A stretch of 58,383 nucleotides of DNA from Methanosphaera cuniculi (GTDB lineage Archaea; Methanobacteriota; Methanobacteria; Methanobacteriales; Methanobacteriaceae): assembly GCF_003149675.1 (NCBI RefSeq), contig NZ_LWMS01000047.1, forward strand, positions 1-58,383. The letters run 5' to 3'. The notes beneath the pieces are model-generated. The model did no database searches. It was given only the letters and a program-made list of their open reading frames with translations, and was not told the DNA's origin. Shown here piece after piece: positions 20,401 to 29,517 of this stretch. Each line of letters opens with the position of its first letter. The first letter of the stretch is position 1. A program made the translations under genes and the position numbers.

Positions 20401-21706
20401 ATAATGCTCCTCCATTTGTTGCTTTATTATCTGTGAATGTTGAATTTAATATATTTACATCTGCTTGTCTTAAATTTATTGCTCCTCCTTCATATTTAGC
20501 AGTATTTTGTTTGAATATTGAATTTTTTATATTAAGTTCACCTGATAGAAATACTATTGCACCTCCACTAGAGGTTGCATTATTTCTTGAGAATGTTGAG
20601 TTTATAATATTACACCCTGAATCTTGGATAAATAATACTCCACCATTTTTTGCTTTATTATCAGTAAATTCACTATTTTTAAAGTTAACTTCTGATAAGA
20701 TTATATTAATACAGCCATCTTCTTTTATAGAGTTATTATAAAATTTTGTTGAAGTTATATCAATCTTAGAATAACTAATAACCATTATATTCTGATCATC
20801 AAAATAATTGTATCTAAATGTGTTATTTTCAATTATTAAATATGAACTTTTTGAAAAAATACCTCTTGAAAAATCAACTCCACGATTATTTTCAAAGACT
20901 GAGTTGTTTAAAATGAAATTACTGCTGTTTCGTACAACAATTAAAGATGATAAATTTTGAGCAAAGTTACCTTTAAAAATTGTATTGTTTATTAAAATAT
21001 TTGAATATGATAAATCTAGAATTGTTGCTAATTCTGTCATTTTTGACATATCTTCAATTTCTAGTGTATTTTCTGTAAATGTTAAATTATCTAATTTTAA
21101 ATTATTATTATGTGCAAAAATTAGACAATCAGTTTTTGAATTTCTGAATTCAATATTTGAAATAGTAATATTATTTCCTTCATCTTTAAATTTAAGAAAA
21201 CCTGTTTCATTTCCTCCATTAAAGATAATTTTCTTATTTTCTTCACCTTTAAGTGTGAATGTAATATTATTTTCTGCTGTTGTAACATTAAGTGGTGTTT
21301 TAAAGTAGTATGTGTCCTCATTTGTATTTGTTATAAAATAGATTACTGAATTATTATATATGTTAGTTAGTGCTTTTTCTATTGTTGTTGGAGTTGTTCT
21401 ATCTAGTCCATCATTATTAGTATTTCCTTTAGATGAAACATATATGTAGTTATTTTCTGATTTTTTCTGAATATTTGTATTATTTTTTGAAATTTTTTTA
21501 TTTTCCTTAGTTTGTGTTTCAACTTTATTTTCTTTTATAATTTTTTCTATATTATTACTAGTTATATTTTCACTTAAATCTTGGCTTACTATGTCATTAG
21601 TAGGTGTTTGGGTAGTATTTTCATCTACTGCTGATATAGCTGTTGCACCAAAAAGTAAGATTAATATAAATGTAATAAATAAAAAATAAATCTTAGAATT
21701 ATTCAT
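17468..21706 (-). CDS. adhesin-like surface protein with papain-like (C1) peptidase and Ig-like repeats
   Basis: Large secreted protein of 1412 residues. An N-terminal signal segment ends near ISAVDEN. Residues about 90-560 form a right-handed beta-helix with repeated N-N-T-F/GGAI/NSxF patterns. A papain-like domain follows (about 715-960): the Gln of KDQG, Cys741 in GNCWSFSA, His873 in EDHAITLIGWDD and Asn911 in LKNSWG form a complete catalytic set. Next comes a lectin-like module as seen in bacterial C1 peptidases (about 965-1105). Three Ig-like repeats share NGVT(L/I)KD and end in a basic tail. No LPXTG or membrane anchor is visible. It resembles Methanosphaera/Methanobrevibacter adhesin-like proteins; its target (host, mucus or other surface protein) is unknown. 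Three 8-base repeats overlie its ribosome-binding site. Confidence 0.9.
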   Translation of the reverse strand: MNNSKIYFLFITFILILLFGATAISAVDENTTQTPTNDIVSQDLSENITSNNIEKIIKENKVETQTKENKKISKNNTNIQKKSENNYIYVSSKGNTNNDGLDRTTPTTIEKALTNIYNNSVIYFITNTNEDTYYFKTPLNVTTAENNITFTLKGEENKKIIFNGGNETGFLKFKDEGNNITISNIEFRNSKTDCLIFAHNNNLKLDNLTFTENTLEIEDMSKMTELATILDLSYSNILINNTIFKGNFAQNLSSLIVVRNSSNFILNNSVFENNRGVDFSRGIFSKSSYLIIENNTFRYNYFDDQNIMVISYSKIDITSTKFYNNSIKEDGCINIILSEVNFKNSEFTDNKAKNGGVLFIQDSGCNIINSTFSRNNATSSGGAIVFLSGELNIKNSIFKQNTAKYEGGAINLRQADVNILNSTFTDNKATNGGALYITYNDNSSFAQIHSSIFKNNNATSGSVIYSSDYINLTYNTLFSDNLTNMFYSIYNRNYDINNNWWGSNNPNFKILTNNILPKNWITLKISNKTLTNNTQQITIKLQKENPQEVMAECEVNFITNTGNFAQKTMKIKDTITNYYNGNINDCIIKLDHEKINITQKADLGIYVNNITCNLGENININIFINNDTTANTTVKFDNTIIYEGKIKNGILNLTYKIDPKYALSTHNLTIIYPGDNLYKTKTLINKINVRINETKQNTTITPQDNTNTTINTSNSSLPSKYDLRDFNQVTSVKDQGSDGNCWSFSAIAVVESAILKKYNITYDFSENNMKNIMNKYSFMGNPFKEPNQGDSSFVSMGYLLGWFGPINDTEDPYVSDSLISPTLNSTIHIQDIVFADDINQIKKLIMNIGGASSLIFAGKDPLNLYNIVEDEDHAITLIGWDDNYSRYNFKAKDENGNIVNPPGDGAFILKNSWGTDIGDNGYQYISFYDKTFSDHAFAYTVILDDTKKYENIYQYDTVIYVDSMKEDSKKAYKNVYTAKRNETISAVGIYSEKGTNYTIEIYVNNVLKMTQNGNLNYDGFKTIKLNNYIPVIKDDIFTVVIKTTSKTPSGAWIQNPVYKSSNKENQSFIKFGDEEWIDLYDSSTAAPVKVYTKTTPTITTYINPTDDQLIIEANITTQTPGKLIFKANGVTLKDKQGNIIIYNINSNKSIKLAYDLKYNKKQLNFTTVFTTVDYKIVQQKDIQIPTKDIIMQIDPIHGYIGDEIQLNVTITDINKNNITGGKVAFKTNGVTLKDEKGNVLYAKLINGKASITYKIPSSWKNPIITCTFSGTGRYVDGRINTTDVDINITAKITPIPAARNNETITITTTLSDTTINSGRAVYKINGVTIKDEKGNPKYLSVKNGVITLKYTIPENFSNKKYTITFVFSNKNYSNITINETLTIKKSETKQIKNINTTNKLIKTEKRTLIKQN

Positions 21707-21709
21707 TTT

Positions 21710-21733
21710 TTTTAACCTTTTAACCTTTTAACC
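21710..21733 (-). repeat. three perfect 8-base tandem repeats over the adhesin ribosome-binding site
   Basis: TTTTAACC is repeated three times (21710-21717, 21718-21725, 21726-21733), followed by a partial fourth unit. On the adhesin's coding strand this reads GGTTAAAA three times, each unit offering an AGGT Shine-Dalgarno-like core. The nearest AGG ends 9 bases before the ATG at 21706. Repeat-number change would alter spacing from promoter to start and the number of ribosome-binding sites. Confidence 0.8.
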
Positions 21734-21924
21734 TTTAAATTAAAAAATTAGTTTTTAAATTTTAATTAAACTAGTTAATTTACTTTATATAAGTGATTGT
21801 TATATAAATTTATCTAGTAAGCAATAAGATTAGTTTAACAAGAAAATAAGTTAGATAAAATTAGTTTTAATATTAATTTATTATTAAATAGTATGAAAAA
21901 AATAGTTTGAGTTTTAAGTAATAT

Positions 21925-21958
21925 AAAAAAAGGAGAAAGAAAGGGGGATTTAAATCCC
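21925..21958 (-). terminator. palindrome plus pyrimidine/U-run terminator after cdc48
   Basis: GGGATTTAAATCCC (21945-21958) is a perfect 14-base palindrome able to form a GGGAT/ATCCC stem. On the minus strand it is followed by more C and T (CCTTTCTTTCTCC) and a T7 run (21931-21925). The cdc48 stop is at 22073, about 115 bases upstream of the element. It looks like a bacterial-type intrinsic terminator. Confidence 0.5.
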
Positions 21959-22072
21959 TAGTTAATCCTTTTTTTGAAGTTTTAAGTTTTCTTTTTTGGT
22001 TTTTTATATCTAAGTATTTAAATTTTTGAGGTATGTAAATTTTTTTTTTTACTTAGATTTATTCTTTAAGAT

Positions 22073-24277
22073 CTAACTGTATGATACAGATTCTTCAGCT
22101 TCAACTTCTGCTGAATGATCAGGTTTTACTTTGTTCATTGCTTCTTCGAATGCTTCAAGGTTAATTTCTTCTGCATCAATGTCTTTTCTTAAAGTTAGCA
22201 TTACTGCTTCACGACATACAGCTTCAATGTCTGCTCCTACAAATCCTTCGGTTTGTTCTGCGAGTTGTTTTATATCAACATCGTCTGCGAGTGGCATTTT
22301 TTGTGTATGTACTTTGAAGATTGCTTCACGTGAGGTTTCATCAGGTAATGGTACTTCTACGTGTCTGTCAAATCTTCCTGGACGTAGTAATGCCGGGTCG
22401 ATTATGTCTTTTCTGTTTGTTGCTGCTATGATTGATACATCGTGTAGTTCTTCCATTCCATCCATTTCTGTTAAGAGTTGGTTTACTACTCTTTGTGTTA
22501 CTCCGCTATCTAGTCCTGATCCTCTTTCTGATGCGATTGAGTCAATTTCATCAAAGAAGATTACTGTTGGTGATGCTTGTTTTGCTTTTTTGAATACTTC
22601 ACGTACTCCTTTTTCTGAGTCTCCTACCCATTTAGATAGTAGTTCTGGTCCTTTTACTGATATGAAGTTTGCATTAGATTCATTTGCTACTGCTTTTGCA
22701 AGTAATGTTTTTCCTGTACCTGGGATACCTGTTAGTAGTACACCTTTTGGTGGTGTAATTCCGAATTTTTCGAATTTTTCAGGATTTTTTAAAGGCCATT
22801 CTACTGCTTCTTGTAGTTCTTGTTTTGCAAGATCTAGTCCTCCTACATCATCCCATGTTATGTTTGGTACTTGTACCATTACTTCACGTAGTGCTGATGG
22901 TTGAATGTCTTTGAGTGCTGCTTTGAAGTCGTTTTTATCTAGTACCATTTTTTCAAGTACTTCTTCTGGAACTTCTTCGTCTGTTTTTATTTCTGGTAGT
23001 ACACGTCTTAGTACATGCATTGCTGCTTCTTTACATAGTGCTTCAAGGTCTGCTCCTACAAATCCGTTTGTTACTTCTGTTAATTCATCAAGATTTACGT
23101 CATCTGATAGTGGCATGTTTCTTGTGTGGATTTCTAGGATTTCTTTTCTTTCTTGTGCATCCGGTACTCCGATTTCTATTTCACGGTCGAATCTTCCAGG
23201 TCTTCTTAATGCTTCATCGATTGCATCAGGTCTGTTGGTTGCTCCTATTACTACTACTTCTCCACGACTTTTAAGTCCATCCATGAGTGTTAGAAGTTGT
23301 GCTACGATTCTACGTTCTACATCTCCATTTACATCTTCACGTTTTGGTGCGATTGCATCTAGTTCATCAATAAATACGATTGAAGGGCTGTTTTCTTCTG
23401 CTTCTTCGAATAGTTCACGTAGTTGTTCTTCTGATCCTCCTACGTATTTACTCATGATTTCAGGTCCATTAATTACAATAAAGTGTGCATTAGCTTCATT
23501 TGCTACTGCTTTTGCAAGTAATGTTTTTCCTGTACCTGGTGGTCCGCTAAGTAATACTCCTTTAGGTGCAGATATTCCTAGTTGTTTGAAGAGTTCTGGT
23601 CTTTTCATTGGCATTTCTACCATTTCTCTGACCTTTTTAACTTCGTTTGTTAATCCACCGATGTCTTCATATGATACATCTATTAGGTTTTCTACTCCTT
23701 CGAATTTACTTGGATCTACTGGTTTTGTTTCCATTTCAATGTCTGTTGCGTTTGTAATTCTTACAGGACCTAATGGTTTTGTATTTACTACTGCGAGTTT
23801 TATTTCACCTAATGATGTTTCTGATGCCATCATTTGACTAAAGAGGTCATCAAACATTGATGGTGGTCTTTGTTGACGTCTTACTCCTGTTACAATGATA
23901 TCTCCTTTGTTTACAACTCTGTCTACAAAGATGCTACTAAGATTCCCTTGGATTGCTATTTCTTGATCTACTGGTGCGAGTTTTACTTTTTTAGCGTCTT
24001 TGATTACTGCTGGTCTTACTGTTACTTCTTCACCTATAGATGTTCCTGCATTTTTACGGATATAGCTATCGATTCTTATGATTCCGAGACTTATATCAGA
24101 TTGTGATGCTATTACAGTAGCTGTTGTTATTTTTTCTCCTTCAATTTCAATTATATCTCCATCTCTTAATCCGAGATCGGACATACATTGTGGGTCAATT
24201 CTTGCTACAGATCTTCCTATGTCTGATTGGGAGAAGGCTTCGGCTACTTTTAGTTTTAGTTCTTTATTATTATCCAT
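22073..24277 (-). CDS. cdc48: Cdc48/VAT-type AAA+ ATPase
   Basis: Hexameric double-ring unfoldase (VCP/p97/VAT), thought to feed proteins to the proteasome and remodel complexes. The 734 residues contain the N domain (double-psi barrel about 8-90 and a second barrel to about 185). D1 has Walker A GPPGTGKT (245-252) and Walker [14 protein letters not shown]2 has Walker A GIPGTGKT (517-524) and Walker [13 protein letters not shown]. Arginine-finger regions ([29 protein letters not shown]) are intact. D2 has Ile in place of the usual second Pro of the P-loop. The last residues are SYS, only a partial match to the HbYX proteasome-docking motif. It is a single-gene unit preceded by a 518-base noncoding region. 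Confidence 0.97.
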   Translation of the reverse strand: MDNNKELKLKVAEAFSQSDIGRSVARIDPQCMSDLGLRDGDIIEIEGEKITTATVIASQSDISLGIIRIDSYIRKNAGTSIGEEVTVRPAVIKDAKKVKLAPVDQEIAIQGNLSSIFVDRVVNKGDIIVTGVRRQQRPPSMFDDLFSQMMASETSLGEIKLAVVNTKPLGPVRITNATDIEMETKPVDPSKFEGVENLIDVSYEDIGGLTNEVKKVREMVEMPMKRPELFKQLGISAPKGVLLSGPPGTGKTLLAKAVANEANAHFIVINGPEIMSKYVGGSEEQLRELFEEAEENSPSIVFIDELDAIAPKREDVNGDVERRIVAQLLTLMDGLKSRGEVVVIGATNRPDAIDEALRRPGRFDREIEIGVPDAQERKEILEIHTRNMPLSDDVNLDELTEVTNGFVGADLEALCKEAAMHVLRRVLPEIKTDEEVPEEVLEKMVLDKNDFKAALKDIQPSALREVMVQVPNITWDDVGGLDLAKQELQEAVEWPLKNPEKFEKFGITPPKGVLLTGIPGTGKTLLAKAVANESNANFISVKGPELLSKWVGDSEKGVREVFKKAKQASPTVIFFDEIDSIASERGSGLDSGVTQRVVNQLLTEMDGMEELHDVSIIAATNRKDIIDPALLRPGRFDRHVEVPLPDETSREAIFKVHTQKMPLADDVDIKQLAEQTEGFVGADIEAVCREAVMLTLRKDIDAEEINLEAFEEAMNKVKPDHSAEVEAEESVSYS

Positions 24278-24795
24278 CCTTATCTCTCCGTGTTTTGATT
24301 ATATTTTTTTTGTATTTTTTTTAAATATTTGATTTCTACTAATAAGGGTTTTCATTTGTGTTGAAAAGTTATTAGTTTTTAAAAAATAAATTTTTAATTT
24401 TATTTTTTTTGTAAATAATAGTTTGTCATGTGTTTTTATTTATAGTTTTTTATAAAATGTAAATTTTATTGATTTTTATTAAAGTTTATATTATTATAAT
24501 TATTATAAATTATTACATGTTTTATTTTAGTTACTTTTTGTAATTATAACTTATATTATAAGTAGTATATATACTTTTCGGTTAACTATATATATAATTA
24601 GTTAGTTTATAGTCAAATAAAAATAACAGTATTAAAAAATTAAGTAAAATTTAATAAATCTATGCAATAAAAACAAAAAATAATAAAAAAAGAAAATTAA
24701 CAAAAAATATATATAGTAATAAAACTAACAAACAGTTTTATAAAAATGAAATATTAAAATTAATCTAAAAAAAATATAAAAAAGAGTATGGATAA
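24278..24795. other. 518-base AT-rich noncoding region upstream of cdc48
   Basis: The region lies between cdc48's start and tyrA's end, both on the minus strand. No gene is seen. Around 24558-24603 two short imperfect palindromes (AAGTA...TACTT and AACTA...TAGTT) flank a CGG in otherwise almost pure A/T. They are about 300 bases from cdc48 and could be a regulatory site or chance. Just upstream of the cdc48 ATG is a GAGAGATAAGGATG-like ribosome-binding region. Confidence 0.45.
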
Positions 24796-26127
24796 TTATC
24801 TGATTATTCCACCAATACCAAGCATATAATCCTCAACAACTTCTTTATCAGATTTATTAAATACAGAATATGTAAAAGTATAACTCATGAACCCATCTTT
24901 AATCTGTTTTCCAGCATAAACATCTTTTAATTCTACACTTATTATTGGCTCAATTTTAGAAAACATATCAAGTAATACTTCCTCATTACAACTCACAGGT
25001 AATATGACTGATATATCATAATTATGTATAGGAAGATTATCTACTTTCCACTGATAAATTTCATCATCAGACATTATTGTAACATTTGAAATTTTAAGTG
25101 TAATGGTATTATTTTTAAGATCTAATATTGTAACATTATCAGAATTAACATTAATTACCTTACCTATATGAACATTACCAGAATATTGATGTTGAAGTCC
25201 AATTTCAGATCCAATAGAATTTTTTATATGTTTAAAATCATCTGTTAGTATACTTATTGCTTTATCAGATCGACCAAGAGCTTCTTCATACTCATCTAAG
25301 TAACGTGCTGATGAACTCATATTTTTAACAAATTCTTCTTCTTCATCATTATTTATAAGATCAGATAAGTATTGCATTTGTTTAATTAACTCACCACGAG
25401 CATATTGTGTTTTTGGATTTGACTTTTGTATTGAATAGTATAAATAAGGATTCTGGGATACTATACGACTTATCATATCAAGCATAAGACTATATACTGG
25501 ACTTGCAAATTCACGTGATTTTTTAACACTAATTTGTAGTTGTTGTATTGTTGATGCTATACTAATATATGAAAAATGTGTAAGTCCTTGTACTACACTC
25601 ATTGTTTTATCATGTTCTTGAGGTGTACTTACAACTATCTTTGCACCTTTTTTATTAAGATAATGAAATACCTTTTCATACCATAAATCACACCGCTTAT
25701 CTATAGGTGTAAGTATTACAACTTGTCCATCTAGTGATGTGATTCTAGGACCAAACATAGGATGTGTTGGTAGTATATTAACATTACTTGGTGCATATTT
25801 AGTAAGTGTTTCTGCTGTTTCTGTTTTTACTGATGTTACATCAACAAGAAGTGATCCTTCCTGTGCATGTGGTGCTACTTGTTTTATTGTATCTACCATA
25901 TACTCAATAGGTACACTAAAAATTGTTATATCTGCGTTTTTAACAGCTTCAATGTTATCATCTGTATAATTTACATTAAGTTTATTTGCTACTTTTTCTC
26001 CAGAATCTTTATTACGACTTGTAATGGTTATGTTGAAGTTATCTTTTTTTAGTTCTTGGGCTATCCATTTTCCAAGTCCTCTAGTTCCTCCAATAATACT
26101 TATTTTTATATTTTCATTACAAGTCAT
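24796..26127 (-). CDS. tyrA: prephenate dehydrogenase
   Basis: NAD(P)-dependent enzyme of the tyrosine branch, converting prephenate to 4-hydroxyphenylpyruvate. The 443 residues begin with a Rossmann motif (ISIIGGTRGLGKWIA), then VDVTSVKTE, LPTHPMFGPR with the catalytic His-Pro-Met, and a helical prephenate dehydrogenase domain (VVQGLTHFSYIS). The C-terminal 110 residues, GKVINV onwards, are an extra alpha/beta region seen in the longer methanogen enzymes and possibly regulatory. Classic TyrA is about 280-370 residues, so this is the long form. An AGGAG lies upstream of the ATG. The upstream neighbour on the same strand is a small hypothetical gene 76 bases away. Confidence 0.9.
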   Translation of the reverse strand: MTCNENIKISIIGGTRGLGKWIAQELKKDNFNITITSRNKDSGEKVANKLNVNYTDDNIEAVKNADITIFSVPIEYMVDTIKQVAPHAQEGSLLVDVTSVKTETAETLTKYAPSNVNILPTHPMFGPRITSLDGQVVILTPIDKRCDLWYEKVFHYLNKKGAKIVVSTPQEHDKTMSVVQGLTHFSYISIASTIQQLQISVKKSREFASPVYSLMLDMISRIVSQNPYLYYSIQKSNPKTQYARGELIKQMQYLSDLINNDEEEEFVKNMSSSARYLDEYEEALGRSDKAISILTDDFKHIKNSIGSEIGLQHQYSGNVHIGKVINVNSDNVTILDLKNNTITLKISNVTIMSDDEIYQWKVDNLPIHNYDISVILPVSCNEEVLLDMFSKIEPIISVELKDVYAGKQIKDGFMSYTFTYSVFNKSDKEVVEDYMLGIGGIIR

Positions 26128-26203
26128 AATATATCTTTTTCTCCTATTTTGTTGTTCTAGTATTTATTATATTTTTTTTAATTTTTATAATACTTTATCT
26201 TTT

Positions 26204-26512
26204 TTATATTTCTATTTTTGATGCTTTGCGTTTTCCATAATATTCATTTATTACTTTTAGCACTTCTCTAACTTTTGGATTTTCTAGTAGTTCTATAAAT
26301 GCTTTTAGTTCATTTTCATTTTTTAGATATATTCCTCTTTTTTTAACTGGTTGTCCATTTACTGATGGGTTTAGTTCTACAAATACATTTTGGTTGTTTT
26401 TTTGTTCTGGTGTTTTAACAAGAAAAACTCCTTCTACGTTTGTTTGTATTCTTTCCCATGGTATTGCTTCTTCTACTGTTTGTATTAGTATTTTTTTCTG
26501 TTCTTGATTCAT
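26204..26512 (-). CDS. hypothetical protein, 102 residues
   Basis: I do not recognise a named family. The sequence is soluble and mixed alpha/beta: an N-terminal helix (about 1-18), a beta-rich middle with VEGVFLVKTPEQ and NVFVELNPSVNGQPVKKRGIYLKN, then two helices ending in a basic KRKASKIEI tail. There are no cysteines, membrane segments or signal peptide. Codon use matches neighbours. It lies 76 bases before tyrA on the same strand and divergent to pelA; no strong ribosome-binding site precedes the ATG, so it may be leaderless. The conserved-looking core suggests a real gene. Confidence 0.75.
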   Translation of the reverse strand: MNQEQKKILIQTVEEAIPWERIQTNVEGVFLVKTPEQKNNQNVFVELNPSVNGQPVKKRGIYLKNENELKAFIELLENPKVREVLKVINEYYGKRKASKIEI

Positions 26513-26703
26513 AATGTTTTTAAGTTTTTTTCACCACAATTAATTTTTGTGTGTATTTAGTAGTTTTGTATGTTTTACTATAAAAAAGTATTACTTTTAG
26601 TATATATTTTTATTACTTATTTATACATATAATAAAAAATATAATATAGTATAACAATTAAAAAAAAGGGAAAAAATAATAAAAAAAGGAGTAAAACACC
26701 ACC

Positions 26704-27759
26704 ATGCAAATAAAAAAACAAGACAAAAAACAAGGACTAATAGAAGTAATACCAGAATCACTTGATGATCTATGGCACCTATCACACATAATACAACCAG
26801 GAGACTACATAACAACACTAACAACAAGACGAATACAAGATAACAACTCAGGAAAAACAAGATCAGATCGAGGAGTTAAAAAAACATTCTATCTTTCAAT
26901 ACGTGTTGAAAAAATAAGCTTCCACAAATACACAGGAATGCTAAGATTAACTGGGATAATAGAATCAGGACCTGAAGATCTAATACCACTTGGATCATAC
27001 CATACAATAAATGTACAAATAAATCACCCAATACAAATAAGAAAAACATGGAACAAATGGGCACTAGACCGATTAAATGAAGCAATAGAAGCATCAAAAA
27101 GAGCACCTGAAATAATAGTAGCAATAGAAGATAATATAACAGAACTTGGAATAATAAAACAATACGGAATAGACTACATAGGACCAATAATAGGAGACAT
27201 ATCAGGAAAAAGAAACATACAAAAAAATCGAAAAGAAAAAATCGATGAATACTACCAGCAAATAACAGACACAATACTAAAACATAACAACCTAAATAAA
27301 CTAATTATAATAGGACCAGGATTTACAAAAAATGGATACTACGAATATCTAACTGATCACTACCCAGAAATAGCAAAAAAATCAATACTAGAAAGCACAG
27401 GAGCAGGAGGACATGCAGGAATACAAGAAGTACTAAAAAATGGACTAATCGAATCACTCTCAAAAGATGCAAAAATAGCAAAAGAAACAACACAAGTAAA
27501 TAAACTACTTGAAGAAATAGGAAAATCATCACAACAAGTAACATATGCCACAAAAAACACACAAAATGCAGCAAATATGGGAGCAATAGAACAACTACTT
27601 GTAGTAGATAATATGGTACGAAACCCTGAAATACAACAAATCATGAATACAACCGAAAACATGGGCGGACATGTAATGATAATAAGTAGTGAACATGATG
27701 CAGGAAAACAACTAGAAGCACTAGGATCAATAGCAGCCTTCCTAAGATATCCAATATAA
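26704..27759 (+). CDS. pelA: Pelota (Dom34) ribosome-rescue factor
   Basis: eRF1-like protein that enters the A site of stalled ribosomes and, with an aEF1A-type GTPase and ABCE1, splits them. At 351 residues it has the three Pelota domains. The N-terminal Sm-like domain begins QGLIEVIPESLDDLWHLSHI. The central domain contains GIIKQYGIDYIGPI and IIIGPGFTKNGYYEYL. The C-terminal domain has GAIEQLLVVDNMV and ends MIISSEHDAGKQLEALGSIAAFLRYPI. It has no GGQ motif, as expected for Pelota rather than aRF1. A GGAG site lies 12 bases before the ATG. A CCCC/T8 tract follows. Confidence 0.96.
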   Translation: MQIKKQDKKQGLIEVIPESLDDLWHLSHIIQPGDYITTLTTRRIQDNNSGKTRSDRGVKKTFYLSIRVEKISFHKYTGMLRLTGIIESGPEDLIPLGSYHTINVQINHPIQIRKTWNKWALDRLNEAIEASKRAPEIIVAIEDNITELGIIKQYGIDYIGPIIGDISGKRNIQKNRKEKIDEYYQQITDTILKHNNLNKLIIIGPGFTKNGYYEYLTDHYPEIAKKSILESTGAGGHAGIQEVLKNGLIESLSKDAKIAKETTQVNKLLEEIGKSSQQVTYATKNTQNAANMGAIEQLLVVDNMVRNPEIQQIMNTTENMGGHVMIISSEHDAGKQLEALGSIAAFLRYPI

Positions 27760-27933
27760 ACTTAAAAAAATAAATTACTCGTAGTATAAAAAAAGAATAA
27801 AAAAGAAGAATAACACTATAATACTAAATCAACAAGAATTATATTATTTTAAAACTTTTCTATTTATTTTTTTGCCTGTATTAAACAAATAAACCATTTT
27901 TGCCATTAGTTCCAGATTATATCCAATATTAAT

Positions 27934-27947
27934 CCCCTATTTTTTTT
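27934..27947 (+). terminator. CCCCTA-T8 tract after pelA
   Basis: CCCC (27934-27937), TA, then eight T (27940-27947) lie 175 bases after the pelA stop, at the point where the convergent MurG-like gene ends. They match the recurrent C-tract/U-run motif in plus orientation. Confidence 0.45.
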
Positions 27948-29004
27948 AGTTATCTTCTTTTATGTGTTTTTTAACAAAATTAACAAGATGTGCTGATGAA
28001 TTAAGAATCTCATTAGAATACTTATATGTTGCTTTTTTCATTTCATCTTTATTTTCTAATGCTTTATTTACATTTTCTGAAATATCATCTATATGACTTT
28101 CAATTACAGCACCATCAAATACCTTGGAAAGTCCATGATATCGTCCATATTTAACACCAATTACAACAACAACAGGTAAGTTACATGCAATTGTTTCATG
28201 AAGTGTAAGTCCATCATCTGTAATAATAGCAAGATCAATTAAGTCATAAAGATCTTTAATATAATTAATATATCCAAGATTAATAATATTTGGATGATCT
28301 AAAATATCATTAATTCCATCATGAAGTGGTGCACCTATAACAAATATGTTAACATCATCATTTTCTTCAGCATACTTACGTGCTGCTTTTGCCATATCAT
28401 CAAATAATGTAGAACCTGATGCAAATAATACACTTTTATGATCTGGATTAAATTTCTCTGGAAGCTTATCTAAGATTTTTTCTTTATTACCTGTTATAAT
28501 ATCATTTTTTATAGGTGAATACTGATGTTGTACCTCATATTTTGATGAAAGACTTTTATTTGTAAATGATGGTGATTCAGGAAGTAGAAGTGTTGGATTA
28601 AGTTTTAATGATATTTTTGTATCTGTTGGTGTTGCAACTACTCCAACTGATGGTACTCCTGCAAGTTTTGCTGATAAACATCCAATAACAGCTCCTCCTC
28701 CAATAACTCCTATTACTCCATCAGCTTTTTCTTTTTTAATTAATTTTCTTCCATCAAGTACTGCTTTAACAGTTTTTAATCCTGCTTTCATGAGTCTAGA
28801 TTTTGATGCAGCATGTCCACCTGCTGCTGGTATTGGAGATTTTAACCATTCAATATTTCTTTTTTTAAAGTAATATCCAGGTGCACTTGGATCTAGAACT
28901 ACTTTTGATGAAATATTTTCATCTTTTAAAGTTTTAGAGATATTATATGCAGTTACTGCATCTCCTCCTATACCTCTTCCTGTTACAAAAATTAATAATT
29001 TCAT
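27946..29004 (-). CDS. MurG-like (GT28-type) glycosyltransferase
   Basis: GT-B fold glycosyltransferase of 352 residues related to MurG and other UDP-sugar transferases. The N-terminus LLIFVTGRGIGGDAVTAYNI is the acceptor-side glycine-rich loop. GVIGVIGGGAVIGCLSAKLAGVPSV matches the MurG GG(Y/G)xxxP-type region. The C-terminal domain has SVLFASGSTLF, INLGYINYIKDLYDLIDLAIITDDGLTLHETIACNLPVVVV, the donor-nucleotide site. No transmembrane helix is present, consistent with membrane-surface association. An MraY-like gene on the same strand is about 1 kb upstream, so a role in lipid-linked pseudomurein precursor assembly is plausible but inferred. The alternative is another cell-surface glycan. Confidence 0.8.
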   Translation of the reverse strand: MKLLIFVTGRGIGGDAVTAYNISKTLKDENISSKVVLDPSAPGYYFKKRNIEWLKSPIPAAGGHAASKSRLMKAGLKTVKAVLDGRKLIKKEKADGVIGVIGGGAVIGCLSAKLAGVPSVGVVATPTDTKISLKLNPTLLLPESPSFTNKSLSSKYEVQHQYSPIKNDIITGNKEKILDKLPEKFNPDHKSVLFASGSTLFDDMAKAARKYAEENDDVNIFVIGAPLHDGINDILDHPNIINLGYINYIKDLYDLIDLAIITDDGLTLHETIACNLPVVVVIGVKYGRYHGLSKVFDGAVIESHIDDISENVNKALENKDEMKKATYKYSNEILNSSAHLVNFVKKHIKEDN

Positions 29005-29283
29005 TATATAATACCTTCCTTATCATAAAAAAATAAAGTTTTTCCCTTTTTTATATTGTTCTATTATATCTTTTTAGTTAATATTACATATTAAACTAAT
29101 TACTATTAACTTTTTTAATAAAATAGGTATATCTATACTACATTCAGGTTTTTTTTATTATAAATTTAAATCATTAAAAAAAAACAAAAAATATATATAG
29201 TGTCTATATTATATTTATTTTTATTCAAATATTTATGTAATATAAAAAAAATTTATTAAAAAAATTTTTCGGAGATATCTAAA

Positions 29284-29517
29284 ATGTATGAAGTAATACT
29301 AGAAAGAGAAGATTGTACAATGTGTGGAAACTGTGTGGAAGTTGATGATACCAAATTTGCATTTGACAGTGATGATAGGGCAACAATCATTGGATCTGAA
29401 CGTGATGATGATGTGGATGAATTAGAAACTGATGAACCAGAAATCTATGAAGAAGCTGCAGATGTATGTACAGGTGAATGTATAGAAGTTTATGATGATG
29501 AAGGAAACCCTGTATAG
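29284..29517 (+). CDS. small acidic ferredoxin, single [4Fe-4S]
   Basis: Electron carrier of 77 residues. Cys11, Cys14 and Cys17 form CTMCGNC, and the fourth ligand is expected at Cys62 in DVCTGECIEVY, followed by another Cys66. The usual Pro after the fourth Cys (CP) is replaced by Thr. The middle (about 20-60) is very acidic. Folding resembles single-cluster archaeal ferredoxins in which a second cluster was lost. The promoter has a TATA-like AAATATATATAG near 29189-29200 and a GGAG site at 29271-29274. It stands alone, divergent from the MurG-like gene; its redox partner is unknown. Confidence 0.88.
   Translation: MYEVILEREDCTMCGNCVEVDDTKFAFDSDDRATIIGSERDDDVDELETDEPEIYEEAADVCTGECIEVYDDEGNPV

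Larger units (their letters stand above)
21707..22072. other. noncoding region between adhesin start and cdc48 end
   Basis: No gene is seen. It holds the TTTTAACC repeats by the adhesin start (21710-21733) and the palindromic terminator-like element of cdc48 (21925-21958). The adhesin promoter must lie roughly between 21740 and 21900; several TATA-like stretches exist and none stands out. Confidence 0.5.

Noticed and set aside
22131-23837. Long Ser-rich frames on the plus strand opposite cdc48
   Set aside because: They mirror the conserved AAA+ gene; length follows from its codon use and no start signal exists.
24558-24603. Short palindromes around a CGG upstream of cdc48
   Set aside because: Arms of five A/T-rich bases are expected by chance in such DNA, and the site is about 300 bases from the gene.
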